A stretch of 64,000 bases of DNA from an uncultured Prochlorococcus sp. (lineage in GTDB: Bacteria; Cyanobacteriota; Cyanobacteriia; PCC-6307; Cyanobiaceae). Of the stretch, positions 39,947 through 51,559 are shown piece after piece. Position numbers and translations under genes: made by a program. Position 1 is the stretch's first letter. Each line of letters begins with the position of its first letter. Location: NCBI GenBank assembly GCA_902594875.1, contig CACJNU010000006.1, positions 1 to 64,000 of the forward strand. Reading direction: 5' to 3'. The notes below the pieces were generated by a model. It ran no database searches, was not told the DNA's origin, and saw nothing but the letters and a program-made list of their open reading frames with translations.

Positions 39947-40846
39947 TTAGCTTAAAAAAGACTCTATTTTAATTATTGCATCTTTTAGAAGGTTTTTGTT
40001 ATTAAGCCAGAGAGGATTATTTTTATTACGAAACCAAGTTTTTTGTCTTTTTGCAAATTGGATCGTTTTTGTTGTAGTTAACTCAATCGCCTTGTCAATT
40101 GTTGTATGGTTTTTTAAAACATCTTTCGCTTCTCGGTAACCAATGGTTTCTAGTATTGGCAAATCAAATCCGTATTCTGAAATAAGATTGTTAGTCTCCT
40201 CAATAATTCCAGATAAAAACATATGTTTAGTTCTTTTTAAAATTCTTTCTTTTAAATTATCTCTATCTAATCCAAGTTCTAGTATTTTCCATTCAGGAGG
40301 TTTTTGAACTTTCAGAGTTGATAAAGGTTTACCTGTTACGTAGAAGACTTCTAAAGCCCTTATTGTTCTAATGTGATCAGCAAAATTAATTTTTTTTGTT
40401 GATAATGGATCACAATTTTTTAACAAGTCCCAACATTTTTTCTGACCAAGTTCTTCTAATTGTTTTCTAAGATCTTTTTGAGGAGGCACATCTGGTACAA
40501 AAAAACCCTTGGTTATTGAGTTCATATACAATCCACTCCCTCCAACAAGAAAAGGTAAATTATCTTGTTTAATTTCTCTAATTATTGATTTTTGAGCAAT
40601 TTCTTGAAATTGTTTTACATTAATTGGATGGTTTGGCTCCTCAATATCTATTAAAAAATGCTTTATTTTTTGTTGTTGTTTTTTAGATGGTTTGGCTGTT
40701 CCAATATCCATAAACTTATAAATTTGTCTTGAATCGATATTGTGTATACGAGTTTTAAAATATTCTGCAATTTCAATAGCTAATTCTGTTTTGCCACTTG
40801 CGGTGGGCCCAATTAAAATTATTACATGAGGTGGATATGATGACAT
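39947..40846 (-). CDS. miaA: tRNA dimethylallyltransferase
   Basis: A 299-residue enzyme that adds a dimethylallyl group to N6 of A37 in tRNAs reading U-initial codons. The P-loop [17 protein letters not shown] and [20 protein letters not shown] are present, along with the C-terminal [12 protein letters not shown] motif. Typical size. It is upstream of infC on the same strand and divergent from gyrB, with a 150 bp spacer. Confidence 0.96.
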   Translation of the reverse strand: MSSYPPHVIILIGPTASGKTELAIEIAEYFKTRIHNIDSRQIYKFMDIGTAKPSKKQQQKIKHFLIDIEEPNHPINVKQFQEIAQKSIIREIKQDNLPFLVGGSGLYMNSITKGFFVPDVPPQKDLRKQLEELGQKKCWDLLKNCDPLSTKKINFADHIRTIRALEVFYVTGKPLSTLKVQKPPEWKILELGLDRDNLKERILKRTKHMFLSGIIEETNNLISEYGFDLPILETIGYREAKDVLKNHTTIDKAIELTTTKTIQFAKRQKTWFRNKNNPLWLNNKNLLKDAIIKIESFLS

Positions 40847-40996
40847 ATGAATTTCTGAAGAATAAAATATTAGCTATATAATTAAAGTGGTTAAATTTTT
40901 CATTGACTCCGAGCCTTTATCTTATTGCAGTGGTAAGTTTAATGAAATACCTTTTAAAAATAACATTTTAAAAGTTTAATATTTTTTTTATATTAA

Positions 40997-43290
<2,294 letters not shown>

Positions 43291-43293
43291 ATT

Positions 43294-43674
43294 TTGGATT
43301 TTAGTTCAATAGTCATACTTTTACTTGGCAGTACTTTTGGATTAATACTGAGAATATCTATACAAAATAATTTTAAAAAAAGTATAGGCATTGATATTCA
43401 AAATACATCAATAGTAAATTTTTTATCGTCTTTTTTTTTAGGTATTTTAGTCGCAATAAATTTTATAAATAATGAAATATTAGTGCTATTTTATAGCGGT
43501 TTTTTAGGATGTTTTAGTACATTTTCTTCCTTTATAAATCAACTATTTAATCTTTTTAAAAAGAGAAAATTCCTAAGATTATTTTTCCACTATATCGAAG
43601 TGATAATTCTTTCTTTTCTATTTTTTTATTTAGGTTATTTTGTAATTCAGTTTTTAAAAAGTGAAATTAAATAA
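43294..43674 (+). CDS. crcB: CrcB/Fluc fluoride channel subunit 1
   Basis: A 126-residue, four-helix membrane protein of the Fluc family, which exports fluoride. Conserved marks are R20 in TM1, pore N42 in TM2 (VNFLSSFFLG) and the TM3 phenylalanine box STFSSF (F77, F80). The start is TTG at 43294, only 3 bp after the previous stop; no ATG is available upstream. It overlaps the second subunit by 14 bp, and Fluc channels work as antiparallel dimers, so the pair likely makes a heterodimer. Confidence 0.88.
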   Translation: MDFSSIVILLLGSTFGLILRISIQNNFKKSIGIDIQNTSIVNFLSSFFLGILVAINFINNEILVLFYSGFLGCFSTFSSFINQLFNLFKKRKFLRLFFHYIEVIILSFLFFYLGYFVIQFLKSEIK

Positions 43675-43990
43675 CTTTATTTATATTCTTTTAGCTGCTT
43701 ACCTAGCTACATTTTTAAGATTAATAATTAATAACAATTTTTTTATTTCAATAATTGGATCATTTTTTGTTGGTTTTTTTATCAACAAAAGATTAAGTTG
43801 CTCTATTAAAAAAATTTTATTGAGCGGGTTTTTTTCGTGCTTTACATCCTTTAGCGGATTTATATATTTTTTGTACAAAATTTTAGATCAAGGGGATTGG
43901 ATAAAATTTATAATTTTTTTTAATTTAATCATCATCGTAAATTTATTTACTATGATTATCGGGTTTTGGATAAGTAGAAAAGTTACTTAG
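43661..43990 (+). CDS. crcB: CrcB/Fluc fluoride channel subunit 2
   Basis: 109 residues, four predicted membrane helices, start GTG at 43661. R20 and the TM3 box TSFSGF (F64, F67) are kept, but the position aligned with the pore asparagine is serine (S30 in ISIIGSFFVG). This subunit is very hydrophobic and shorter than subunit 1. The overlap with subunit 1 implies coupled translation. mgtE follows after 43 bp. Confidence 0.87.
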   Translation: MKLNNFIYILLAAYLATFLRLIINNNFFISIIGSFFVGFFINKRLSCSIKKILLSGFFSCFTSFSGFIYFLYKILDQGDWIKFIIFFNLIIIVNLFTMIIGFWISRKVT

Positions 43991-44033
43991 ATTTCTTATA
44001 ATGATTTTGTTACTTTGACAAGAGATAATATTT

Positions 44034-45440
44034 ATGAAAGAAAATAATCTTGAAACAGTTAAATCTTTATCTTCAGATTTAAGTACACGAGAAAATATTA
44101 CTGTTCAACTTGAGGAATTGCTCATTGCAGGAAATTATGATGAAGCCAAGTTACTTTTAGAGCCTTCCCAACCTGTTGATATTGCAGATGCTATTGGAAG
44201 CCTTCCACTAATATTGCAGGCATTAGCTTTTAGATTATTAAAGAAAAATGAAGCAATTGAGGTTTATGAATATTTAGATCCAGTAGTTCAGCAAACTTTA
44301 TTAGAAAGACTTCGTTCAGGAGAAGTATTAGAAATCGTTGAAAAAATGTCTCCTGATGATAGGGTTCAACTTTTTGATGAATTACCTGCAAAAGTTGTTC
44401 GAAAATTTTTGTCTGCTCTTAGCCCTGGGGAAAGGAAAGTAACAGCTGAATTACTTGGATATGAGCCTGAAACTGCTGGAAGATTGATGACAACAGAATT
44501 TATAGACCTTAAAGAAATGCAGACAGCAGCTGAGGCTCTTTCATTAGTTAGAAAAAGAGCGCCATTTACTGAAACTATCTATAGCTTATATGTCACAGAT
44601 AAAGAAAGACATTTAACTGGTATTCTTTCTTTAAGAGATCTTGTAACTGCTGATCCTTCTAAGCCAATTGGTGATGTTATGACAAGAGATGTTGTTAATA
44701 TCTCTACTAATACAAATCAAGAAGAGGTTGCTAGAGCAATACAAAGATATGATTTCTTAGCCCTCCCAGTAGTTGATAAAGAAAAACGACTGGTTGGGAT
44801 AGTAACTGTCGATGATTTGATTGATGTTATAGAACAAGAGGCAACAAGAGACATTTATGCAGCGGGAGCAGTACAACCTGGAGATGAAGATGATTACTTC
44901 CAAAGTGGTTTGTTTACGATTGCTCGAAGAAGAATTTTATGGTTATTAATTTTGGTCTTGGCAAATGGTTTAACAACCAAAGTGATAGCTATGAATGATC
45001 AAATATTAAAAGAAATAGTTTTATTAGCTGCATTTATTCCACTTCTTATAGGTACTGGGGGAAATGTTGGCGCTCAAAGTTCAACTGTTGTTATTAGAGG
45101 GTTAAGTACTCAGAAATTGAAGTCTCTTGGTGCAATTAAGGCGGTAGTTAAGGAGGCAATAACAGGCGCTCTTTTAGGAGTTTTAATGATGATCGTAGTA
45201 TTTCCCTTTGCTTGGTGGCAAGGAGAAGGGCCTTTACTTGCCTCTGCGGTTGGAATAAGTTTAATATCTATAACAACTTTGGCTGCAACAACAGGAGCAA
45301 TACTCCCTTTGTTGTTTGACAGAATGAAATTAGATCCAGCTTTAATGTCCTCTCCTTTTATTACAACTGTTACTGATATTGCTGGTGTATTTATTTATCT
45401 AAGTACAGCGAAATGGCTTTTAAGCTCTTCATTAGCTTAA
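44034..45440 (+). CDS. mgtE: Magnesium transporter MgtE
   Basis: 468 residues. The N-terminal MgtE superhelix (about 20-150, with DPVVQQTLLERL) is followed by two CBS domains (about 150-275, DVMTRDVVNIST and LPVVDKEKRLVGIVTVDDLI) that sense cytosolic Mg, and by five C-terminal membrane helices (about 300-465) with GTGGNVGAQSST. It is a selective Mg channel; chlorophyll synthesis makes Mg supply central here. A strong hairpin lies just after the stop. Confidence 0.96.
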   Translation: MKENNLETVKSLSSDLSTRENITVQLEELLIAGNYDEAKLLLEPSQPVDIADAIGSLPLILQALAFRLLKKNEAIEVYEYLDPVVQQTLLERLRSGEVLEIVEKMSPDDRVQLFDELPAKVVRKFLSALSPGERKVTAELLGYEPETAGRLMTTEFIDLKEMQTAAEALSLVRKRAPFTETIYSLYVTDKERHLTGILSLRDLVTADPSKPIGDVMTRDVVNISTNTNQEEVARAIQRYDFLALPVVDKEKRLVGIVTVDDLIDVIEQEATRDIYAAGAVQPGDEDDYFQSGLFTIARRRILWLLILVLANGLTTKVIAMNDQILKEIVLLAAFIPLLIGTGGNVGAQSSTVVIRGLSTQKLKSLGAIKAVVKEAITGALLGVLMMIVVFPFAWWQGEGPLLASAVGISLISITTLAATTGAILPLLFDRMKLDPALMSSPFITTVTDIAGVFIYLSTAKWLLSSSLA

Positions 45441-45487
45441 ATCCACTAGGTATTTATTCTCATTTTTGTAAAAATGTGGATTTTTTT
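45439..45487 (+). terminator. Rho-independent terminator after mgtE
   Basis: AAATCCAC (45439-45446) pairs with GTGGATTT (45476-45483) and the stem runs into a T tract (45481-45487). The loop contains a second, smaller palindrome, CATTTTT-GT-AAAAATG (45461-45476). This is the clearest intrinsic terminator in the window and separates mgtE from the sigma-factor gene. Confidence 0.75.
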
Positions 45488-45507
45488 GTTTAACTTTACA
45501 TTTCTTA

Positions 45508-46542
45508 ATGGTATTGTTTACAAAACATCATTCAACTTTCATGTCTTCTGAAACAATAAGTGAAAATAAACTCTCATCAATCACAAGTATAAAAGCTAGT
45601 AATGACGTTGATCTTGTACGGTCATATTTAAGGGATATAGGAAGAGTTCCATTACTATCGCACGAGCAAGAAATTACTTTAGGTCGACAAGTTCAAGAGT
45701 ACATGGAAGTTGAAAGATCAGAATTAGAAATTATTGAATTAACAGGCGATAAGCCTAGTATTGATGAATTATCCACTAAATTAAATCTATCTACCTCTAC
45801 AATCAAAAAAAGATTGAGAGCTGGACAGAGAGCTAAAGAAAGAATGGTCGCAGCTAATTTAAGATTGGTAGTAAGTGTCGCAAAAAAATATACTAAAAGA
45901 AATATGGAACTTTTAGATTTAATTCAAGAGGGAACTATAGGTTTGGTAAGAGGAGTTGAAAAATTTGATCCCGCCAGAGGTTACAAGTTTTCAACATATG
46001 CATACTGGTGGATTAGGCAAGGTATCACAAGAGCAATAGCTGAAAAAAGTCGGGCGATAAGGTTACCAATTCATATAACTGAAATGTTGAATAAGTTAAA
46101 AAAAGGTCAAAGAGAGCTCAGCCAAGAAATGTCTAGAACTCCAACTGTCAGTGAACTAGCAAAATACGTCGAGCTACCGGAAGATGACGTTAAAGATTTA
46201 ATGTGCAAGGCAGGGCAGCCAGTTAGTCTTGAAACTAAAGTTGGTGATGGTGAAGATACTGTTTTATTAGATTTACTAGCAGGGGGCGAGGATTTGCCAG
46301 ACGAACAAATAGAGATGGATTGTATGAGAGGAGATCTGCATTCTCTCTTACATCAATTGCCTGATCTTCAATGTAGAGTTTTAAGAATGAGATACGGAAT
46401 GGATGGAGATGAGCCAATGTCTCTTACAGGGATAGGAAGAGTGCTAGGAATAAGTAGGGATCGAGTAAGAAACCTAGAAAGAGATGGATTAAGAGGTTTG
46501 AGAAGACTTAGTGATAATGTAGAAGCTTATTTTGTTTCTTGA
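45508..46542 (+). CDS. RNA polymerase sigma factor, sigma-70 family (group 2 type)
   Basis: Up to 344 residues. Region 1.2 is VRSYLRDIGRVPLLSHEQE, region 2 is LRLVVSVAKKYTKRNMELLD and STYAYWWIRQGITRAI, and region 4.2 is LGISRDRVRNLERDGLRGLR. It lacks the long acidic N-terminus of the primary sigma factor RpoD, so it is best read as a group 2 alternative factor. The ATG at 45541 is an alternative start and gives a better distance from the mgtE terminator. Its 3' end overlaps the next gene by 16 bp. Confidence 0.92.
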   Translation: MVLFTKHHSTFMSSETISENKLSSITSIKASNDVDLVRSYLRDIGRVPLLSHEQEITLGRQVQEYMEVERSELEIIELTGDKPSIDELSTKLNLSTSTIKKRLRAGQRAKERMVAANLRLVVSVAKKYTKRNMELLDLIQEGTIGLVRGVEKFDPARGYKFSTYAYWWIRQGITRAIAEKSRAIRLPIHITEMLNKLKKGQRELSQEMSRTPTVSELAKYVELPEDDVKDLMCKAGQPVSLETKVGDGEDTVLLDLLAGGEDLPDEQIEMDCMRGDLHSLLHQLPDLQCRVLRMRYGMDGDEPMSLTGIGRVLGISRDRVRNLERDGLRGLRRLSDNVEAYFVS

Positions 46543-47441
46543 ATAAATTCATTTATTAACCTATTTGTTTTTTCAGGTTCTTCATCATGAGGACAATGTC
46601 CAGCTCCATTAATAATATCTAATCGTTTAATATTACTGAATTGTTTCTTCCACTCTCTTGCTTCATTTAAAGATTCCCAAGGATCTTTCTCACCCCAAAT
46701 CAATTGTATTGGAGCATCAACATTATCGAAAAGATCAGTAGCAAGATAGTCATCAAATAAGTTAATAAAACCACGAAATGCTTCTTTAGAATTTTTCCTT
46801 TGAGAGGGTTGATAAAGTATTTCAATCAATTCATTATCGATATTTTTTCCTGAAGGGTAAGCTTGCTCAAGTATTTTCTTTATTACTTGTGGATTAGCAG
46901 CTCTTGTAAAAAGCGTATTACTAATTACTCTTTGTCTGACTATCGTCTTAAGGATGGGTCTTAATAGATTCATTAAGATATCACTTTTTTTTAAACGTTT
47001 ATCATCCATAGTTCTTTGTGCACAATCAATCAAAATTACACCTTTGCAATTATCTTTGAGGATCTCAGCAGCTTTCAAAGCAATAACTCCACCAATTGAA
47101 TTTCCTATCAAGTAAACAGGAGATTTTATTAACTCTGCACAAAATGTTGATATTTGATTACCCCATAAGTCAAATGAATATTTAATTGAGTTTTCTTTTT
47201 CAGGTTCATAATTTAATAAAGCACTAGGCTGACTGCTTTTTCCAAATCCTAATAAGTCAATTGCGTAACAGTTAGAGAATTTACCAAGAAAATCCTGATT
47301 ATGTCTCCAGTGGTTTTTTGATGCCCCAAATCCATGAACAAGTAAAATATTAATATTTTTTTCAGAAGTAGATTCTTTTGATAAAGACCAAGAAATTTCC
47401 CAATTTTTCCATTTCCAATTTTCCGATTTATTTAAAGACAT
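46527..47441 (-). CDS. Alpha/beta-fold hydrolase
   Basis: 304 residues. The oxyanion region LLVHGFGASKNHWRHN, nucleophile elbow GNSIGG (S115), and terminal GAGHCPHDEEPEKTN with the catalytic His define an intact alpha/beta hydrolase; the acid is probably the Asp in WGEKDPW. The substrate is unknown; related cyanobacterial proteins are annotated loosely as lipase- or epoxide-hydrolase-like. It overlaps the sigma factor by 16 bp tail to tail and is divergent from the PfkB kinase. Confidence 0.9.
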   Translation of the reverse strand: MSLNKSENWKWKNWEISWSLSKESTSEKNINILLVHGFGASKNHWRHNQDFLGKFSNCYAIDLLGFGKSSQPSALLNYEPEKENSIKYSFDLWGNQISTFCAELIKSPVYLIGNSIGGVIALKAAEILKDNCKGVILIDCAQRTMDDKRLKKSDILMNLLRPILKTIVRQRVISNTLFTRAANPQVIKKILEQAYPSGKNIDNELIEILYQPSQRKNSKEAFRGFINLFDDYLATDLFDNVDAPIQLIWGEKDPWESLNEAREWKKQFSNIKRLDIINGAGHCPHDEEPEKTNRLINEFIQETK

Positions 47442-47531
47442 TATAAATATGCTTTTAATTAAACTTTAATTCAAAAAAAAATTTTTCGTTTTTAATAAAT
47501 TATTCTTTAATTAAGAAAAAGTGTTCATTTT

Positions 47532-48530
47532 ATGAAAAAGAAAAAGGTCATATGTATTGGAGAGGCTTTAATAGACAGAATCAGAAATAAGTCAAATCTG
47601 GGATTTACAGATTTTTTGGGTGGTGCGCCGGCTAATGTTGCTTGTGCATTAAGAAAATTAAAAATAGATTCAATATTTATAGGTAGTTTGGGTAATGATG
47701 ATTATGGAAAAAAATTTATTACGCAATTTAATAAATTGGACGTTAATTTAAGTTTCTTGCAATTAGATAATGATTCATCTACTCGCGTGGTTAATGTAGA
47801 TAGAGATCAATTTGGTGATCGTTTTTTTTCAGGATTTGAGGAAAGTTCCCATTCATGCTTTGCAGACGAAGTTATTTGTAAGAAATTAATCGAAAAAGAA
47901 ATTTTAAATTTGGAGAAATCTTTTCTAGAAACAAAATATATGGTTACAGGAACGATCTTATTATCATCTCCAAGATCATCAGAGACTATTTTTTTTCTTC
48001 TTGAACAGGCTAAAAAATTTGAAGTAAAAATAGTTATTGATTTGAATTGGAGAGAGGTCTTCTGGGATCATTCAAGTTTTTCATCAGAAATAAGTAAAGA
48101 CGCAAGAGTTAATTTAATCAAGAAATTTTTAAATCATGCAAATGTTTTAAAACTTGCCAAGGAAGAAGCAATTTTGTTTTTTGAGGATGAGAATCCCTTG
48201 TCAATATCTCAAGAATTGTCTAATAAACCAGATGTAATAATAACCGATGGAAAAAATCCTGTTTCATGGTTTATCAATGGATTGCAGGGAATTACCGAAA
48301 CTCCTACTTCACAAAAAATTGTTGATACAACTGGCGCAGGCGATGCTTTTCTAGCTGGCTTAATCTCACAATTAATTTCTTCTGGCTATCCATCAAATGA
48401 ACTTGAGATAGAAGATTGCATAAAGTTCGCATGTGTTTGTGGATTATTAACTTGTCTTGGTGAAGGCGCTATCGAGAAACAGCCACATTATGAGAAGGTT
48501 AATAAATTTTTGGGATCTCTTATTTCATAG
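47532..48530 (+). CDS. PfkB-family sugar kinase, probable fructokinase
   Basis: 332 residues. N-terminal PfkB motif LGGAPANVACALRKLKIDSI and C-terminal ATP/anion-hole motif DTTGAGDAFLAGL (about residues 262-275, Asp of GAGD as catalytic base). The GGAPAN form and the length favour fructokinase, but adenosine or ribose kinase cannot be excluded from sequence alone. Its last 43 bases overlap tsaE on the other strand. Confidence 0.85.
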   Translation: MKKKKVICIGEALIDRIRNKSNLGFTDFLGGAPANVACALRKLKIDSIFIGSLGNDDYGKKFITQFNKLDVNLSFLQLDNDSSTRVVNVDRDQFGDRFFSGFEESSHSCFADEVICKKLIEKEILNLEKSFLETKYMVTGTILLSSPRSSETIFFLLEQAKKFEVKIVIDLNWREVFWDHSSFSSEISKDARVNLIKKFLNHANVLKLAKEEAILFFEDENPLSISQELSNKPDVIITDGKNPVSWFINGLQGITETPTSQKIVDTTGAGDAFLAGLISQLISSGYPSNELEIEDCIKFACVCGLLTCLGEGAIEKQPHYEKVNKFLGSLIS

Positions 48531-48934
48531 TGTCTCCCATAATTTTTTGCGTAACTAATTTCAATTTTCCAGAAATTATCAATGACTGGTTCTATTAATT
48601 CTGGCCATTCAATAACTAAAATAGCTTGTCTTTGTATTGCCTCTTCTTCTTCTGAAAAAAAAACTTCTTTTGCTGAAGAAGCATTTTCTAACCTGTATAA
48701 ATCAAGGTGAATTAGTGGAATTTTTCCTGAGTTATAGTGATGCGACAAAGCAAATGTAGGGCTTGTAATGTCCTCAGAGATTGATAAGCCTTTAGCAATA
48801 CCTTGAACAAATGAAGTTTTCCCAGCCCCAATTGGACCCTGTAATAAAACAATTGATTGGGGATTTAATTTGTATGAGAGGTTTTTTCCTAAATTTAAAG
48901 TCTCTTTTAAATTCTCAACAAACACAAAAATCAT
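48488..48934 (-). CDS. tsaE: tRNA threonylcarbamoyladenosine biosynthesis ATPase TsaE
   Basis: A 148-residue ATPase that works with TsaB and TsaD to make t6A37 in ANN-decoding tRNAs. Walker A GPIGAGKT lies at residues 33-40; LDLYRLENASSA and VIEWPELI are family marks. Its 3' end is nested 43 bp inside the end of the PfkB kinase gene. It is divergent from ahcY, 43 bp away. Confidence 0.94.
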   Translation of the reverse strand: MIFVFVENLKETLNLGKNLSYKLNPQSIVLLQGPIGAGKTSFVQGIAKGLSISEDITSPTFALSHHYNSGKIPLIHLDLYRLENASSAKEVFFSEEEEAIQRQAILVIEWPELIEPVIDNFWKIEISYAKNYGRHYEIRDPKNLLTFS

Positions 48935-48977
48935 ACAAAAATCATTTATAGTTTAATAGAAAAAGCATTCACTAGAT

Positions 48978-50396
48978 ATGGTTATAGTAAATTCAGTTAA
49001 GACCTCTACACCAAAATACGTAATAGCTGATATCTCTTTATCAGGTTTTGGTCGTAAAGAAATTAAAATTGCCGAAACAGAAATGCCTGGATTAATGGCA
49101 CTTAGGGATAAATATCAATCTGAAAAGCCACTAAAAGGTTCAAAAATAGCTGGAAGTCTTCATATGACTATTCAGACAGCAGTCTTAATAGAAACTCTTG
49201 TTGATCTAGGCGCGGAAGTGAAATGGGCTTCATGCAATATTTTTTCAACTCAAGATCATGCAGCTGCAGCTATTGCAGAACAAGGAATTTCTGTATATGC
49301 AAAAAAAGGGGAGACTCTTGATGAATATTGGCAATATACCCACTATATTCTTGACTGGGGTTCAGACTCTCCAAATATGATTCTTGATGATGGGGGAGAT
49401 GCAACTGGCTTATTGATACTCGGTAGTAAAGCAGAAAAAGATTTATCTGTTTTGGATAATCCTTGTAATGAAGAAGAAATTGCTTTATTCAATTCTATTA
49501 AGTCTAAGTTGAAAAATGATAGTGAATTCTATTCTAGAATTAAAAGTAATATCATAGGCGTCACTGAAGAAACTACCACGGGAGTTGCAAGACTTTATCA
49601 ACTACAAAAGCAAAATGCTTTACCATTTCCTGCTATCAACGTTAATGATTCAGTAACTAAAAGCAAATTTGATAATTTATATGGCTGCCGAGAATCTCTA
49701 GTTGACAGCATAAAGCGTGCCACTGATGTTATGATTGCTGGGAAAGTAGCTTTAGTGATAGGTTTTGGAGATGTAGGTAAAGGTTCAGCTCAGTCACTAA
49801 GAGGACTTGGTGCAATTGTAAAAGTTGCTGAAGTTGATCCAATTTGTGCTCTTCAAGCGGCAATGGAAGGTTTTAGCGTTGTTACATTAGATGATGTAGT
49901 GGAAGATATAGATATATTTGTTACAGCAACTGGTAATTATAAGGTAATAACAAACGAAAATCTTGTCAAGATGAAAGATGAGGCCATAGTTTGTAATATC
50001 GGCCATTTCGATAATGAAATTGATGTGGCTTCATTAAAAGATTATCCTTGGGAAAATATTAAGCCGCAGGTTGATCATATAACTTTACCTAGTGGCAATA
50101 AAATAATCCTTTTAGCTGAAGGGAGATTAGTTAATTTAGGTTGTGCTACTGGACATCCAAGTTTTGTTATGAGTAATTCTTTTACTAATCAAGTGTTAGC
50201 TCAAATTGAACTTTTCAATAAGTCAGAAAAATATGCTCGGAAGGTTTATGTTTTACCAAAACATTTAGATGAAATGGTAGCCAGATTACATCTTGATAAA
50301 ATTGGTGCAAAATTAACAAAATTAACTAAGGAACAAGCTGATTATATTAATGTCTCTGTTGAAGGACCTTATAAACCAGAGCTCTATAGATACTAG
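48978..50396 (+). CDS. ahcY: S-adenosylhomocysteine hydrolase
   Basis: A 472-residue, NAD-dependent enzyme that splits S-adenosylhomocysteine to adenosine and homocysteine. The NAD motif [17 protein letters not shown], substrate segment [17 protein letters not shown] and C-terminal tail [11 protein letters not shown] are classic. It includes the ~40-residue insert found in the longer bacterial/plant class. It is followed after 1 bp by the DedA gene. Confidence 0.97.
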   Translation: MVIVNSVKTSTPKYVIADISLSGFGRKEIKIAETEMPGLMALRDKYQSEKPLKGSKIAGSLHMTIQTAVLIETLVDLGAEVKWASCNIFSTQDHAAAAIAEQGISVYAKKGETLDEYWQYTHYILDWGSDSPNMILDDGGDATGLLILGSKAEKDLSVLDNPCNEEEIALFNSIKSKLKNDSEFYSRIKSNIIGVTEETTTGVARLYQLQKQNALPFPAINVNDSVTKSKFDNLYGCRESLVDSIKRATDVMIAGKVALVIGFGDVGKGSAQSLRGLGAIVKVAEVDPICALQAAMEGFSVVTLDDVVEDIDIFVTATGNYKVITNENLVKMKDEAIVCNIGHFDNEIDVASLKDYPWENIKPQVDHITLPSGNKIILLAEGRLVNLGCATGHPSFVMSNSFTNQVLAQIELFNKSEKYARKVYVLPKHLDEMVARLHLDKIGAKLTKLTKEQADYINVSVEGPYKPELYRY

Positions 50397-50397
50397 T

Positions 50398-51057
50398 ATG
50401 AGTTTAATTTTTGTGAATTTTCTTACTTCAATCCCCGACTATATTAGTTTGGCTGTTGAAAAGAACTCAACAATTGCATATCTCACTATTTTTTTGGCTA
50501 TGTTTTTAGAAAATATAATACCTCCAATTCCTTCGGAAATAATAATGCCGTTGGGAGGGTTTTTCGTTTATCAACAAAAATTAAATTTCTATATTTTAGT
50601 TTTTTGGGGATTACTTGGTACTATTTTAGGATCATTACCTTGGTATTATTTAGGTAGATTAGTAAATGAAAAAAGACTCTCAAATTTTCTGGATAGAAAA
50701 GGAAAATATTTGGGTATTTCCTCTAATGATTTAAGTAAAAGTAAAAGGTGGTTTGATAAATATGGGGTTCCCTTAGTTTTTTGGGGCAGATTAGTACCAG
50801 GTATAAGAACTTTAATTTCAGTTCCTGCTGGCATAGAACTTATGCCATTAAGAAAATTTTTGATTTGGACTACACTTGGGAGCTTGATATGGGTAGCACT
50901 TCTCACTTATGCAGGTTACTTATTTGGCGAAAATTATCCAATCATTGAAACTTTCATAGATCAAATCAAATATTTTGTAAAACCAATTTTAATTTTAATT
51001 TTCTTATATTTTTTTATAAGAATACTTTTTAGATTTTTAAAAAAAAATAGAGCTTAA
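50398..51057 (+). CDS. DedA-family membrane protein
   Basis: 219 residues from the ATG at 50398, 1 bp after the ahcY stop; longer frames into ahcY (to 50350) are unlikely. It has several membrane helices and the family motifs ENIIPPIPSEIIMPLGGF, FWGRLVPGIRTLISVPAG (the G-R-x-x-P-x-x-R signature) and a C-terminal re-entrant region. DedA proteins include phospholipid (undecaprenyl-phosphate or PE) flippases; the exact substrate is open. The last 4 bases overlap ssb. Confidence 0.9.
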   Translation: MSLIFVNFLTSIPDYISLAVEKNSTIAYLTIFLAMFLENIIPPIPSEIIMPLGGFFVYQQKLNFYILVFWGLLGTILGSLPWYYLGRLVNEKRLSNFLDRKGKYLGISSNDLSKSKRWFDKYGVPLVFWGRLVPGIRTLISVPAGIELMPLRKFLIWTTLGSLIWVALLTYAGYLFGENYPIIETFIDQIKYFVKPILILIFLYFFIRILFRFLKKNRA

Positions 51058-51425
51058 AAAGGGATTTCACTAGAGTTACTACTATTAGAAAATTGGTTAT
51101 TATCGGAATCTTTTCGGGAGCCAAGTAAGTTTAATCTATCTACCCTAACAACTGGTTTATATCTATCTTCCCCAGTATTTTTATCTTTCCAGCTATCAAT
51201 TTTAAAGCTTCCTGTAATTCCAATTAAAGAGCCTTTTTTAACGTAATCTGCGGCTATTTGTGCTTGTTTGCCCCATATTTCTAAATTAAACCAGTCCGGC
51301 TCTTCGTCTCGGCTTCTTCTATTAACTGCAATTGTGAAATTTGCTACGATGCTTCCAGATTCAAAATATCTTACATCTGGTTCTCTTCCTGCTCTGCCAA
51401 CCAGGTTAATAGTGTTAATTTCCAT
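51054..51425 (-). CDS. ssb: Single-stranded DNA-binding protein
   Basis: 123 residues. An OB-fold (MEINTINLVGRAGREPDVRY, FTIAVNRRSRDEEPDWFNLE, KGSLIGITGSFKIDSW) and a short tail ending in ...SSEIPF, the ending that recruits partner proteins. The linker is much shorter than in E. coli SSB. It is divergent from mreB by 134 bp. Confidence 0.95.
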   Translation of the reverse strand: MEINTINLVGRAGREPDVRYFESGSIVANFTIAVNRRSRDEEPDWFNLEIWGKQAQIAADYVKKGSLIGITGSFKIDSWKDKNTGEDRYKPVVRVDRLNLLGSRKDSDNNQFSNSSNSSEIPF

Positions 51426-51559
51426 AATTTTTTTTTTTTTTAATACTACTCAAATTTCCAGGTTCTGCTCAAAGTTTTGCGTGCTATTCATAACTAAACT
51501 ACAGAATTCTGAGAGCTTACTAAAAAATAGATATATTATGCATAAAAAGAATTCTTATT

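Noticed and set aside
40847-40996. Possible RNA gene in the miaA-gyrB spacer.
   Set aside because: No stable stem with G+C content or known RNA motif; it is probably only divergent promoters.
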